From Promicromonospora soli (GTDB taxonomy: Bacteria; Actinomycetota; Actinomycetes; Actinomycetales; Cellulomonadaceae), in NCBI RefSeq assembly GCF_014653785.1, contig NZ_BNAS01000010.1, positions 79,090-143,089 on the forward strand: a stretch of 64,000 bases of DNA, in the 5' to 3' direction. Both the position numbers and the translations under genes were made by a program. The notes beneath the pieces were generated by a model. It did not search any database. It saw only the letters and a program-made list of their open reading frames with translations, and was not told the origin of the DNA. Positions 1 through 8,336 of the stretch are shown in pieces. Within the stretch, counting starts at the first letter, position 1, and each line of letters starts with the position of its first letter.

Positions 1-243
1 GCAGCCGGTCAGACGCCACTCGCCGCGCGCGGCTGCAGCGGCCCGCATCGCGAGCACCTCGGCGTGGGCGGTCGGGTCACCCGTCGCCTCCCGCTCGTTG
101 CGCCCGACGCCGATCACCCGGCCCGCCTCGTCGAGCACCAGTGCCCCGACCGGCACGTCGCCGGTGTCGAGGGCGCGGCGGGCCTCGCCGAGCGCGACGC
201 CCATCCAGCTCTCCCAGTGCGCGCGACGCTCGGCGGCGTTCAT
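1..243 (-). CDS. tadA: tRNA adenosine(34) deaminase, N-terminal 81 residues (cut by window edge)
   Basis: This enzyme deaminates A34 of tRNA to inosine in the cytoplasm. The visible part reads MNAAERRAHW...GDVPVGALVL...GDPTAHAEVLAMRAA; the HAE zinc/catalytic motif falls at residues 60-62, as in the cytidine/deoxycytidylate deaminase fold. The PCxxC half of the zinc site lies beyond position 1. The ATG at 243 follows a GGGAGGG Shine-Dalgarno about 8 nt upstream. The gene is divergent from upp, and the two share a 107-bp spacer holding a large palindrome. A nucleoside or guanine deaminase of the same fold is less likely, since the DPTAHAE context is typical of TadA. Confidence 0.85.
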   Translation of the reverse strand, partial: MNAAERRAHWESWMGVALGEARRALDTGDVPVGALVLDEAGRVIGVGRNEREATGDPTAHAEVLAMRAAAAARGEWRLTGC

Positions 244-260
244 CGCGCTCAGCCCTCCCG

Positions 261-302
261 TGTCAGACACACAGGTCACCCTAGTGACCTACGCGTCTGA
301 CA
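261..302. repeat. 42-bp imperfect palindrome, copy A (GTCAGAC...GTCTGAC family)
   Basis: The outer arms TGTCAGAC and GTCTGACA enclose inner arms AGGTCAC and GTGACCT around a 4-nt centre. It lies between the divergent starts of tadA and upp, so it cannot be a simple shared terminator. A close relative with the same outer and inner arms sits at 12638-12677. It could be an operator or a dispersed intergenic palindrome. Confidence 0.75.
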
Positions 303-350
303 ACCTGGTTGTGCGGTCCAGGAGCACCGCTGCCCGGTAGCGTTGGCCCC

Positions 351-986
351 ATGCGCCTTCACGTCGTCGATCACCCCCTGGTCGCCCACAAGCTGACCGT
401 CCTGCGGGACGAGACCACGGACTCGCCCACCTTCCGCCTGCTCGTCGACGAGCTCGTCACGCTCCTGGCCTACGAGGCCACGCGCGAGATCGCCACCGAG
501 CCGCACGAGGTGAAGACGCCGATCACGACCATGACGGGCACCCGCCTCGCGTCGCCGCCGCCGATCGTGGTGCCGATCCTGCGCGCCGGCCTGGGCATGC
601 TGGACGGCATGAGCCGCCTGCTCCCGACGGCCGAGGTCGGGTTCCTCGGCCTCGTGCGCGACGAGGAGACGTTCAAGGCCGTCACGTACGCGAACCGCCT
701 GCCCGACGACCTCACCGACCGGCACGTGTTCCTCATCGACCCGATGCTGGCCACCGGCGGCACGCTCGTCGCGGCTATCGACTACGTGCTGGAGCGCGGC
801 GCCCGCGAGGTGACCGCGGTCTGCCTGCTCGCCGCTCCGGAGGGCATCCGGCTGCTCGAGGAGCACGTGGGCGAGCGGGCGAACCTGTCAGTGGTGGTGG
901 CCGCCGTGGATGAGCGACTTAATGAGAGAGCTTATATTGTGCCCGGCCTTGGCGACGCTGGAGACCGTCTCTACGGCATCGTCTGA
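351..986 (+). CDS. upp: Uracil phosphoribosyltransferase
   Basis: Cytoplasmic pyrimidine-salvage enzyme making UMP from uracil and PRPP. The 211-residue length is normal. Family motifs are present: [10 protein letters not shown] near residue 80, the PRPP loop [10 protein letters not shown] near 130, and the uracil-binding C-terminus [18 protein letters not shown] 351 gives the canonical [10 protein letters not shown] start. The last 99 nt overlap the 3' end of the convergent sigma-fusion gene. In that overlap the codons turn unusually AT-rich for this genome (ctt, aat, aga, tat, att), as if constrained by the antisense reading frame. Confidence 0.96.
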   Translation: MRLHVVDHPLVAHKLTVLRDETTDSPTFRLLVDELVTLLAYEATREIATEPHEVKTPITTMTGTRLASPPPIVVPILRAGLGMLDGMSRLLPTAEVGFLGLVRDEETFKAVTYANRLPDDLTDRHVFLIDPMLATGGTLVAAIDYVLERGAREVTAVCLLAAPEGIRLLEEHVGERANLSVVVAAVDERLNERAYIVPGLGDAGDRLYGIV

Positions 987-3900
987 GTCATCGGCGGCAT
1001 AGGCATCGTCTGACGTGTCGGCTGTGCCGTCCCCGCTCGACGCTTCCTCGACCGAGGCCGCCTCGTCGTCGCAGGGGTCGTCCAACAAGGGCAGCTGCTC
1101 GGCGTCCGTGCTCGCCGGGGTCGCGAATGACGTCGGCTCGGTCTCGCACTCCGCGTCGGGGAGACACAGCGTGCCGTCGACCGAGAACGAGCGCTCCACG
1201 GTGTGTGCGGCGCCCTCCAGCTGTCGGGTGAGCCGCACGGTGACGTTGCCCTCGCTGCTGATCGCGGTGTCGCGCTTGAGCTCGAGCTTGGTGGTCTCAC
1301 CTGCGGGGACCGGCTTGTCCGGCCCCTTGTCGCCGCTGCCGTCGTCGACGAGTACGCCCGTCCAGTCGTGGCCGGTCCGGTTCTCGACAGTGGCCGTGAG
1401 GTGCGTGTGCATGTCGACGCACTGCGCCGCGGCGTCGACCGACATGTGCTCGGGCTTGGGCCAGCTGAGCTCGGCGCACGACTCGAACGAGACGTCCGTC
1501 ACCAAGAGCGTCTTGCCGACAGCCGTCAGGGTCGCGGTGCCGGTACCCCAGACCACCGGGAACTCGATCAGCTCCACCTCCCCGGCTGGGACGGTCCTCG
1601 TCATGCCCGCCACGTGGAATGGGACGGGCAGGGTCGAGGCCCTGTTGTCGGCCGTGACCGCGTACATCCGCACCGAGTGGTCCTGAGCGGCGTCGAACTC
1701 GCAGGCACCGGCGGCCCTCGTCGTCTGGCCGTTCGTCGGCGCGATCATGGCGCCGTCGTGGTGCGCCGTCGGGTTGGCGTCCGGCACTACCGGATCGCTG
1801 GGCAGGTCCCCGTCGCTGTCGACCCCGTCGCGCGAGAGGCGGAAGGTGGCGTCACCCTCGGGCAGGTTGGTGCGCTCGGTGTTCACCGAGAGGCTTACGG
1901 TTGTGCCCGGCGCGACGACGCGACTCGCGGACTCCATGGTCGTGTCGCCCACCGGCACGGACATGACGGCGGTCAGCGGCTCGTCCGACTGGTTGGTCAC
2001 CGTGCCCTCGACACCCACGGTGCCACTGGCGTAGACGGTCTCCACGCTCGTGTCGGTGGCCCACCGGGGCGAGTAGCAGTCCTCCCGCCCATGGTCACCC
2101 GCGGTGACGCGGGTCTCGTAGGTCTGGCCCTCCACCTCCGTGGCCACGACGAACACGGCCTGGCCGGCCGGAACGCGCAGACCGTCGGGGACGGTGAGCC
2201 GCGTGACATCGCCCGGTGCGAGGTCCTTGCCGGAGGCCGCATTGCCGCCGGCCGCCTCGAGGGCAACGCGCACGGTGCGGTTGGTCGTGTTGGTGTAGGC
2301 GCCGGTGACGGCGGCGTTTGCCTCGCTGACACCGCCCTTGGCGAGGCAGGTCGTGGCGACCTCGCCCACGCCGTCCTCGGCGTCCGCCCAGGCGGACGTC
2401 CCGACCAGCGTGGCCGACGCCGAGCGCGCGCTGCCCTCGAGGACGGGGGTGACGTTCGCGGCGCCGAGCACGGTGGGCTCCTCCGACGACTGCGCCGCGG
2501 TGGTGATGTTCAGCGTCATGCCTGCCGTGGCGCCAGGGTCCAGCGTCACGGCTGCCCCGTCCGTCCCGGCGCGCGGGGTACAGATCCAGGCGTTCGGCAG
2601 CTCGGCGCCGCGATCACAGGACAGCTCGGGCTGTGCCGACGCGGGCTTGACGGCGTCGGGCAGGGTGACCCGGACCGACCAGCCGGCGGGCACCGTACGG
2701 TCACCCGTGCTGCCGACGCGGACCGGGAGCGCGGCGGTGCCGGGGCTCGCGAGCGAGACGTCTTCGGTCTGCGCGGTGAGCTCCGGACCGAACGGCGCCA
2801 CCGTACGGCCCGGGAGGTCCACGCCGAAGGGCGCGATGCCGTCCGCCCAGACCCGGGCACCGACGGGGTAGTCGCCCCCGGAGTTGGCCTCCACCGGCAC
2901 GACCACCTCGTGCGTCGCACCCGGCGCGAGCTCGCCGACCGAGCAGAGCAGGACGTGGTCCTGCTCCGTGGGCATACAGGCGGCCGGACCCTCGGTAGGC
3001 ATCGACCCCCGGTCGGCGGGTGCGCTGGGCGTGGCGCTCGGCTGCGCCTGCGCCTTGCCGGCGTCGGACGCATCGCTCGTACCGGAGCCGGACGGGGGCA
3101 CGGTTGACGGGCTAGACGTCGGAGCGTCCTGGCCGCCGTCCTCCGAACCGTCGGCCGTTCCCACGGAGTGCGGCACCAGGCGGCCGCTGACACCCGTACC
3201 AAAGGCGCCGTCCGGCTTCGCGACACCGAGCCCGGGCGGGAGCGTGATCTCCAGCTGGGTACCCGTGGTCTCGGTGCTGCTCGTGTTCTTGACGGTCAAC
3301 GACAGATTCTGGGTCTCGCGCGGGGTCAGCGGCTGCGAGGCGTCGGTGTAGTCGACGTCGAAGTAGACGGTGTTCGCGCCTGGCCCGATGTCGGTGGGCT
3401 TGGGCTCGCCGTTGACCTCCTCGGTGCCCGGCAGCTCGCGACCCTGGCTGACTGCGATCACCGTGTCGGTCAGCGGGTCGTCGTCGGCCGGTGTCGCGAT
3501 CTGCAGTGCCGCGACGATGCCCACCGCGGCGACGGCAATCGCACCTGCGGCCACGCTGCCGCCCGTCGCGGCGGCCGCGGCAGAGGCAAGAGCACCGGCA
3601 GTGGCGGAGACGGCGGACGAGACCGCGCCGGACAACGTGCTGGTCGAGGCAACGGTGACCGTGGCGGCCGGAGCGCCGCCGGCGGCCGCGCCGGCTCCTG
3701 CACCGGCCTTGGCCGCGACGGCCAGGCCGCCGATCGGCACGCCCGCGCCGACCAGGGCAAGACCGCCCGCACCCAGCACCAGCGGGGCGATGACGGTCTT
3801 CATGCCGTGCGCGACGTCGTGGAGCTCGAGCACCAGGGCGCTACAGGTGCCGCAGGTGGCGAGGTGGTCGTTGATCTTCGCGGTCTCGCGCTTGGACAGG

Positions 3901-4535
3901 CTCTCGCGCACGTACCCGCCGAGCAGCGGGTTGACCGTGCGGCACATGTCCGACGGCGCGTGCGTCAGGTGCTGCTGCAGGTATCCCGCGCGCAGTGCTT
4001 CCTTGGCGCGGTAGAGCAGGGCGGAGACGCCGTTGGCGCTGAGGCCGAGCGCGGGCGCGATCTGAGCGGGCTTGAGGTCATCGACCAGTACGTACCAAAG
4101 CACCTCACGCCAGCGCTCGGGCAGGTCGAAGTAGGCCTTGGAGACCACGCTGCGCTCGAAACCGGCGAGTGCGGGATCCTCCTCCGACGCCACCCGGCCG
4201 AGCACTGACTCGATCTCGTCGTCGGTGGTCGGGCGGGTGCGCGCGGCGCCACGGGACACGTCGAAAGACCTGTGGCGCACGACGGTGTACAGGTACGTCC
4301 GAAACCCGGCGTCAGGACCCGCGCCGCGACGGAGCATCTCGAACAGCTTGCTGAAGGCGTCAGCGACGACGTCGTCGGCGTCCGCGGGCGAGACGTACTG
4401 GCGGGCGAGAGCGCGTGCGGCGCCGGCGTGACGTTCGTAGAGCACACCAAAAGCGTCGCGGTCACCTGACCTGACCTGGAGGATCAGTTCCGCGTCGCTC
4501 GGGGTTCCCCCGGTGCTGCTCTCGACTTGCTTCAC
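888..4535 (-). CDS. ECF-type sigma factor fused to zinc-finger, hydrophobic segments and a large extracytoplasmic region
   Basis: The 1215-residue protein starts with sigma region 2 (about 15-95, [15 protein letters not shown]) and region 4 (about 135-185, with the helix-turn-helix around [21 protein letters not shown]). It continues with an anti-sigma-like zinc finger (C198, H224-xxx-C228-xx-C231), then Ala/Gly-rich hydrophobic stretches at about 248-275 and 326-347. About 850 residues follow, with repeated Ig/NEW3-like beta modules (for example [18 protein letters not shown]), a Ser/Thr/Pro-rich linker, paired cysteines and an acidic tail ending GGHHH. So a sigma factor and a membrane-anchored sensor/anti-sigma occur in one chain. 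ECF groups with C-terminal zinc-finger/membrane extensions are known in actinobacteria; assignment to one is not possible here. It is divergent from the degenerate GGDEF gene and overlaps upp by 99 nt. Its target promoters are unknown. Confidence 0.85.
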   Translation of the reverse strand: MKQVESSTGGTPSDAELILQVRSGDRDAFGVLYERHAGAARALARQYVSPADADDVVADAFSKLFEMLRRGAGPDAGFRTYLYTVVRHRSFDVSRGAARTRPTTDDEIESVLGRVASEEDPALAGFERSVVSKAYFDLPERWREVLWYVLVDDLKPAQIAPALGLSANGVSALLYRAKEALRAGYLQQHLTHAPSDMCRTVNPLLGGYVRESLSKRETAKINDHLATCGTCSALVLELHDVAHGMKTVIAPLVLGAGGLALVGAGVPIGGLAVAAKAGAGAGAAAGGAPAATVTVASTSTLSGAVSSAVSATAGALASAAAAATGGSVAAGAIAVAAVGIVAALQIATPADDDPLTDTVIAVSQGRELPGTEEVNGEPKPTDIGPGANTVYFDVDYTDASQPLTPRETQNLSLTVKNTSSTETTGTQLEITLPPGLGVAKPDGAFGTGVSGRLVPHSVGTADGSEDGGQDAPTSSPSTVPPSGSGTSDASDAGKAQAQPSATPSAPADRGSMPTEGPAACMPTEQDHVLLCSVGELAPGATHEVVVPVEANSGGDYPVGARVWADGIAPFGVDLPGRTVAPFGPELTAQTEDVSLASPGTAALPVRVGSTGDRTVPAGWSVRVTLPDAVKPASAQPELSCDRGAELPNAWICTPRAGTDGAAVTLDPGATAGMTLNITTAAQSSEEPTVLGAANVTPVLEGSARSASATLVGTSAWADAEDGVGEVATTCLAKGGVSEANAAVTGAYTNTTNRTVRVALEAAGGNAASGKDLAPGDVTRLTVPDGLRVPAGQAVFVVATEVEGQTYETRVTAGDHGREDCYSPRWATDTSVETVYASGTVGVEGTVTNQSDEPLTAVMSVPVGDTTMESASRVVAPGTTVSLSVNTERTNLPEGDATFRLSRDGVDSDGDLPSDPVVPDANPTAHHDGAMIAPTNGQTTRAAGACEFDAAQDHSVRMYAVTADNRASTLPVPFHVAGMTRTVPAGEVELIEFPVVWGTGTATLTAVGKTLLVTDVSFESCAELSWPKPEHMSVDAAAQCVDMHTHLTATVENRTGHDWTGVLVDDGSGDKGPDKPVPAGETTKLELKRDTAISSEGNVTVRLTRQLEGAAHTVERSFSVDGTLCLPDAECETEPTSFATPASTDAEQLPLLDDPCDDEAASVEEASSGDGTADTSDDAYAADDSDDAVETVSSVAKAGHNISSLIKSLIHGGHHH

Positions 4536-4714
4536 GTCTACCCAGACTTTCGCGCTCGTCGCCCTGCCGATGACTGTCGCCGTCTGCCAAGACTATAGAG
4601 CCAGCGCGCCGTTTAAGGGGGGGAAAAGTCCTCGGTGGGATGAAAAGCGGGTGAAGTGTGGTACACCACTGTCGAAAGTGCGTCATGATGTGTCCCCGTG
4701 GGGGTCCCTTCATC

Positions 4715-5482
4715 ATGAGCGAGTCACAGCAGGAGGCGTGGGTGCGTGTGCACGACCTGCGCGAGCGGTGGCGCGCGACGAGTCTGGCGTCGGTATGGAT
4801 CCGACCGAATGACTGGGAGCACCCGGCCGCAGAAGCGCTGGCCGAGGCGTTGGCCGAGGGCCGCGGCGTGATCGCGCCCGCAGAACGCCTGGGAGCGGCG
4901 CGCGCAAGCGTGGGCGCCGGCATCACGGAGGCGCTCGACGACGTCGCCTGTCTCTACGCCGCGTTCGGCCGCCCCACGGACGTGGGTGCGCTGCGTGCCG
5001 CCGCGATCGGCTGGGTCGGGGAGCGCGAGCGCGCCCCTTACCAGATAGCCACGCACGACCCCTCGACCGGCCTGTCCACCGGCGAGTACCTGGGCGAGCG
5101 CCTACGCGAGACCTATGGCACGGCGGAGCGTTCCGGCACTACCGCCGGGACCGCACACTGCCTGCTCGTGCTCGACGTCGGCCTCGACAACCTGGACACA
5201 TGGCAGCGGCTGGCGCGCTCCGCCGCCATTGGACGGACCCTGCAGCAGGTGTTCGGCGAGGGCCATCCCATGGCCGCGGTCGGCGACGGCACCTTCGTCG
5301 TGCTGTGCGAGCGCGGCCCGGCGACGGCCGAGCTGGGCCAGTCATTGCGCCGCGTCGTCGAGCGCAACGCCGAGGTGCTCGGCCTCCAGACCGAGGTGCG
5401 CCGGCCCACCCGGGTCTGGGTGGAGCGCCTGCCGGGCACGCACGCCGACGCGCTGCTGCTGCTGGACCACCTGGCTCGCTGA
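4715..5482 (+). CDS. Degenerate GGDEF-like domain protein
   Basis: A 255-residue soluble protein. The second half aligns by eye to a diguanylate cyclase domain: THDPSTGLSTGEYLGERL matches the usual HDPLTGLPNR entry motif, LLVLDVGLDNLDTW matches the DxDxFKxxN strand, and AAVGDGTFVVL takes the place of RxGGDEFxxL. The GGDEF signature is lost (GDGTF), so cyclase activity is unlikely; c-di-GMP or GTP binding, or protein interaction, remains possible. ATG 4715 was chosen because the upstream 19 codons are Cys/Gly-rich and unlike the rest, although its Shine-Dalgarno is weak. It is divergent from the sigma-fusion gene across 179 bp, which suggests shared regulation. Confidence 0.6.
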   Translation: MSESQQEAWVRVHDLRERWRATSLASVWIRPNDWEHPAAEALAEALAEGRGVIAPAERLGAARASVGAGITEALDDVACLYAAFGRPTDVGALRAAAIGWVGERERAPYQIATHDPSTGLSTGEYLGERLRETYGTAERSGTTAGTAHCLLVLDVGLDNLDTWQRLARSAAIGRTLQQVFGEGHPMAAVGDGTFVVLCERGPATAELGQSLRRVVERNAEVLGLQTEVRRPTRVWVERLPGTHADALLLLDHLAR

Positions 5483-5502
5483 TATTTCGCAGGGCGAAAA
5501 CA

Positions 5503-5537
5503 TAGAGCGCCCACTCGCTGGTCGAGTGGGCGCTCTA
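5503..5537. terminator. Hairpin between convergent genes
   Basis: Arms TAGAGCGCCCACTCG and CGAGTGGGCGCTCTA pair perfectly across a 5-nt loop, 20 nt after the GGDEF-like stop and 31 nt before the DUF1540 stop. It probably serves both directions; there is no long T-run. Confidence 0.75.
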
Positions 5538-5568
5538 GTTGGTGGTGGTCCTCAGCGTTGGCGGCCCG

Positions 5569-5877
5569 TCAGCGCGCCTGGAAGGTGAGGCAGTCGGCGT
5601 GGCCCGGGTCCTCGGGGCCGGCGCCCACCCGGATCGACGCGGCGCCGCACTCCAGGTCGTCGTTGTGCACACACTCGGTCCGCTGGCAGGCACCGACGTG
5701 GGCGATGACCTTCTCGAGCCCACCCTTGTGGGTCAGCGGGAAGAACGTGGCGCAGGCGGCGTCGCCCGTGTGCCCCGCGATGGTGACGGCGCCGGCGTGG
5801 CAGCCGTGCTCGTGGTTGTAGCCGCAGCCGTCGATCGTACACTCGGCGACCTCGGGCAATTCCATCAGCGTGCTCAT
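5569..5877 (-). CDS. DUF1540 cysteine-rich protein
   Basis: A 102-residue protein with two copies of the DUF1540 cysteine pattern: CTIDGCGYNHEHGCHAGAVTI...AACATFF in the first half and CQRTECVHNDDLECGAASIRV...ADCLTF in the second. The regular Cys/His spacing suggests metal binding, but no biochemical role is known for the family. ATG 5877 is preceded by an AGGAGAG Shine-Dalgarno. The upstream 162-bp gap is less GC-rich than its surroundings and carries two similar GGAAT(A/G)-N9-(T/C)ATTCC dyads, so the gene is probably regulated. Confidence 0.8.
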   Translation of the reverse strand: MSTLMELPEVAECTIDGCGYNHEHGCHAGAVTIAGHTGDAACATFFPLTHKGGLEKVIAHVGACQRTECVHNDDLECGAASIRVGAGPEDPGHADCLTFQAR

Positions 5878-5909
5878 GGGTTCTCTCCTCGCTCGGTGCG
5901 CTGCCCTCC

Positions 5910-5975
5910 GGAATAGCTCGATCATATTCCTGAAATGCAGAACGTGTGGAGCAAGGAATGCCTTACCTACATTCC
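5910..5975. promoter_or_regulatory. Two GGAATR-N9-YATTCC dyads upstream of the DUF1540 gene
   Basis: The first dyad is GGAATA/TATTCC at 5910-5930, the second GGAATG/CATTCC at 5955-5975, with identical 9-nt spacers. The second, read on the minus strand as GTAGGTAAGGCATTCCTTG, agrees at about 13 of 19 positions with the DtxR/IdeR iron-box consensus (counted by eye). The region upstream of the DUF1540 start holds nothing else recognisable. Confidence 0.45.
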
Positions 5976-6039
5976 CGCGTGCATTCTCGATTAACGAAAG
6001 AATTGCGTTGCCGAAATCAGCGGACGGCTGGGAAAGGCG

Positions 6040-6492
6040 TCACTCCTCGCGACGCGGCGCCGGCCGCCAGAGCACCACGGCTCCGCCGCCGACGGTGCGA
6101 TGCTCGAGGTCGACCCGCATCGCCGCACTCCTGACGCGCTGACCGCGCTGCACCACCACGACATCTCCCGCGTCCGGTCCTGCCGCGAACACGCGGCCTT
6201 CCTCCTGGACCCGCATGAGCAAGTCACCGAGGCGTTCCTCCAGCACGGAGACGTGCGCCTCCAGGTCGAGAATGCGCTTGATCCCTGCGAGGTTGATGCC
6301 CTCGACCTGCGCGAGCCGCTGCACCTGCAGAAGGCGCGCCACGTCCCGGCGCGAATAGCGGCGGCCCCGGCCGCGCGTGCGCCGGGGGACCACCAGGCCG
6401 AGCCGGTCGTACTGCCGCAGAGTCTGCGGGTGCATGCCCGCGAGCTGAGCAGCTTGAGAGACGGTGAGCACGGGTGCGTCGTCGTCGACCAT
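6040..6492 (-). CDS. hspR: MerR-family heat-shock repressor HspR
   Basis: A 150-residue repressor that binds HAIR inverted repeats upstream of dnaK. The N-terminal MerR helix-turn-helix is clear: LTVSQAAQLAGMHPQTLRQYDRLGLVVPRR, then RRYSRRDVARLLQVQRL, followed by a coiled-coil (INLAGIKRILDLEAHVSVLEERL). It is the last gene of dnaK-grpE-dnaJ-hspR, the standard actinobacterial order. ATG 6492 follows GGGAGGGG. Two HAIR sites are present upstream of dnaK, which closes the autoregulatory loop: DnaK acts as co-repressor in known systems. Confidence 0.93.
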   Translation of the reverse strand: MVDDDAPVLTVSQAAQLAGMHPQTLRQYDRLGLVVPRRTRGRGRRYSRRDVARLLQVQRLAQVEGINLAGIKRILDLEAHVSVLEERLGDLLMRVQEEGRVFAAGPDAGDVVVVQRGQRVRSAAMRVDLEHRTVGGGAVVLWRPAPRREE

Positions 6493-6549
6493 GTGCCCCT
6501 CCCTGTCTCTTTCGTTCGCTTTTGCGTCCGCGCAGGTTAACCGAGATCG

Positions 6550-6577
6550 GCGCGGCGGGGCAGATGCCCCACCGCGC
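6550..6577 (-). other. GC hairpin between dnaJ and hspR
   Basis: Arms GCGCGG-c-GGGGC and GCCCC-a-CCGCGC close over AGAT within the 91-bp gap. There is no T-run, so it may be an attenuator or mRNA-stability hairpin lowering hspR expression rather than a full terminator. Confidence 0.5.
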
Positions 6578-6583
6578 TGACCG

Positions 6584-7594
6584 TCATTCCGCCGCCCGCT
6601 CGGCCAGACCGGAGCGCACGTCCTCGCCGTCACTCTCTGCGGCGAAGGTCTCGAGCGCATCCCTGGCCTTCTTGCTGAGCTTCTGCGGCACGACCACCTG
6701 CACGGTGACAAGCAGGTCGCCGGTCGCCTTCACTGTCTGCACGCCTCGTCCCTTGACGCGCAGCGCCCGGCCCGACGGTGTCCCCGCGGGCACCTTCAGC
6801 CGCACGACGGCGCCGTCCAGGGTCGGCACCTCCAGCGTGGTGCCGAGGGCCGCCTCCGAGAACGTGATGGGCACGCTCATACGCAGGTCGAGGCCGTCCA
6901 GCGTCCAGACCGGGTGTGGCGCGACGTGCACCGTGACCACCAGGTCGCCCGGCGGGCCGCCGGCGACGCCGGGCCTGCCCTTGCCACGCAGGCGGATCTT
7001 CTTGCCGTCGTTGACGCCCGCCGGGATCCGGGCCGTGATGGTGCGGCCGTTGACCTCGAGGTCCGCCGTCGTGCCCTTCACCGCTGACCGGAACGGCAGC
7101 GTGACCTGGGCGACGATGTCGGCGCCGGGGGTCGGGGCAGTGAACCCGGTCGGGCCTGCCGAACCATAGGGGGACCTGCCGCCGGAACCGAACATCGAGC
7201 CGAGGATGTCGTCGAAACCCGCGCCGCCACCGCTCTGCGTGTAGCGGACTCGTGGCCCGCCCCGCCCGGTCTGGGCCCCACCGCCGAACATGGCGCCGAG
7301 GATGTCCTCGAACCCGCCGGCCCCGGGACCGCCGGCGCCCGCGGAGAACCGAGCGCCGCCGGCCATGGCGCGCACGGCGTCGTACTGGCGGCGCTGCTCC
7401 GGGTCGGACAGGACCGCGTAGGCCTCGCCGATCTCCTTGAACCTGTTCTCCGCGGCCGCGTTTCCCTGGTTCTGGTCCGGGTGGTGCTGGCGCGCGAGCT
7501 TGCGGTAGGCCTTCTTGATGGCGGCGTCGTCGGCGTCCTTGGACACGCCCAGCACGGCGTAGAAGTCCTTCTCCATCCAGTCCTGACCGGTCAT
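6584..7594 (-). CDS. dnaJ: J-domain co-chaperone lacking the zinc finger (CbpA-like DnaJ)
   Basis: A 336-residue DnaK co-chaperone. The J domain spans about 9-75 with HPD at 38-40. A Gly/Phe-rich linker follows, then the C-terminal substrate-binding domains ([48 protein letters not shown]). The four CxxCxGxG zinc repeats of classical DnaJ are missing, so this is a class II protein. The linker holds a duplicated motif, [12 protein letters not shown] and [12 protein letters not shown], about 30 residues apart. It lies 76 bp after grpE; that gap holds a repeat element. Confidence 0.9.
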   Translation of the reverse strand: MTGQDWMEKDFYAVLGVSKDADDAAIKKAYRKLARQHHPDQNQGNAAAENRFKEIGEAYAVLSDPEQRRQYDAVRAMAGGARFSAGAGGPGAGGFEDILGAMFGGGAQTGRGGPRVRYTQSGGGAGFDDILGSMFGSGGRSPYGSAGPTGFTAPTPGADIVAQVTLPFRSAVKGTTADLEVNGRTITARIPAGVNDGKKIRLRGKGRPGVAGGPPGDLVVTVHVAPHPVWTLDGLDLRMSVPITFSEAALGTTLEVPTLDGAVVRLKVPAGTPSGRALRVKGRGVQTVKATGDLLVTVQVVVPQKLSKKARDALETFAAESDGEDVRSGLAERAAE

Positions 7595-7620
7595 GGCACC
7601 TCCTTCCGCGTCGATACCGG

Positions 7621-7662
7621 TGGTCGAGCTTGTCGAGACCGGGGCCCCGACAAGCTCGACCA
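7621..7662. repeat. GGTCGAGCTTGTCGAG inverted repeat between grpE and dnaJ
   Basis: TGGTCGAGCTTGTC and GACAAGCTCGACCA form 14-bp arms around a GC-rich 14-nt centre. The core matches elements at 45333-45351 and, in coding sequence, 46039-46057. It lies in the middle of the heat-shock operon and may be a processing or stability hairpin, or a dispersed repeat. Confidence 0.7.
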
Positions 7663-7670
7663 GCCAGAGA

Positions 7671-8336
7671 TCACTCCGGCCCGACCACGCCCACGCGGGC
7701 CGCCCGGACCACCTTGTCGCCGATCTTGTAACCGGGCTCCACCACGAGGTTCACCGTGGCGGCCGTCGCGTCCGCCACGGTCGAGTGCATGAGCGCCTCG
7801 TGCAGGGTGGGGTCGAACTCCTCCCCCACCTTGCCGAACCGCTCGACGCCGAACTTCTGCAGGCTCTGGTCGAGCTTCTCCGCGATCGCCGCCATGGCGC
7901 CGCTCAGCTCGCCGTGCTGCTTCGCGCGCTCGACGTCGTCGAGCACGGGCAGGAGCGCGGCCAGCACGTCCTGGACGCCCCGGTTGCGCGCGGCCTCCTG
8001 GTCGCGCAGCGCCCGGTTGCGGTAGTTCGTGAAGCTGGCCCGCTCGCGCTGCAGCGCGTCCAGGTGCTCCGCCGCCTCGGCCTTCGCCTTGAGGACCTCG
8101 GACGCCTCGGCAGCATCACCGGACGGCTCGAAGTCGAGCCCCGCCAGCGGGTCCCCGGAGGTGTCCTGCTGTGCGGGCGTCTCGACAGGCTCCGACGCGG
8201 GCTCGTCCGCCGGCTCAGGCGCCGCCGGGCGGGCCTGCTCGCCGGAGCTGTCCACCTTGCGCTTGTCCGTGAACTGGAAGGGGTGCTCCTCCGAGTCCTC
8301 GGGCTCGGGGGAGACCTGCTGGCTCTCGTCGGTCAC
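7671..8336 (-). CDS. grpE: Nucleotide exchange factor GrpE
   Basis: A 221-residue cytoplasmic protein that releases ADP from DnaK. A disordered acidic N-terminus (1-80) is followed by the long coiled coil ([39 protein letters not shown]) and the C-terminal beta domain with [14 protein letters not shown] and [19 protein letters not shown], hallmark GrpE motifs. Its ATG overlaps the dnaK stop by 4 nt (ATGA), so translation is probably coupled. Confidence 0.95.
   Translation of the reverse strand: MTDESQQVSPEPEDSEEHPFQFTDKRKVDSSGEQARPAAPEPADEPASEPVETPAQQDTSGDPLAGLDFEPSGDAAEASEVLKAKAEAAEHLDALQRERASFTNYRNRALRDQEAARNRGVQDVLAALLPVLDDVERAKQHGELSGAMAAIAEKLDQSLQKFGVERFGKVGEEFDPTLHEALMHSTVADATAATVNLVVEPGYKIGDKVVRAARVGVVGPE

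Noticed and set aside
1203..3107. A 634-codon plus-strand frame inside the sigma-fusion gene
   Set aside because: Arg/His/Gly-rich shadow without motifs or Shine-Dalgarno.
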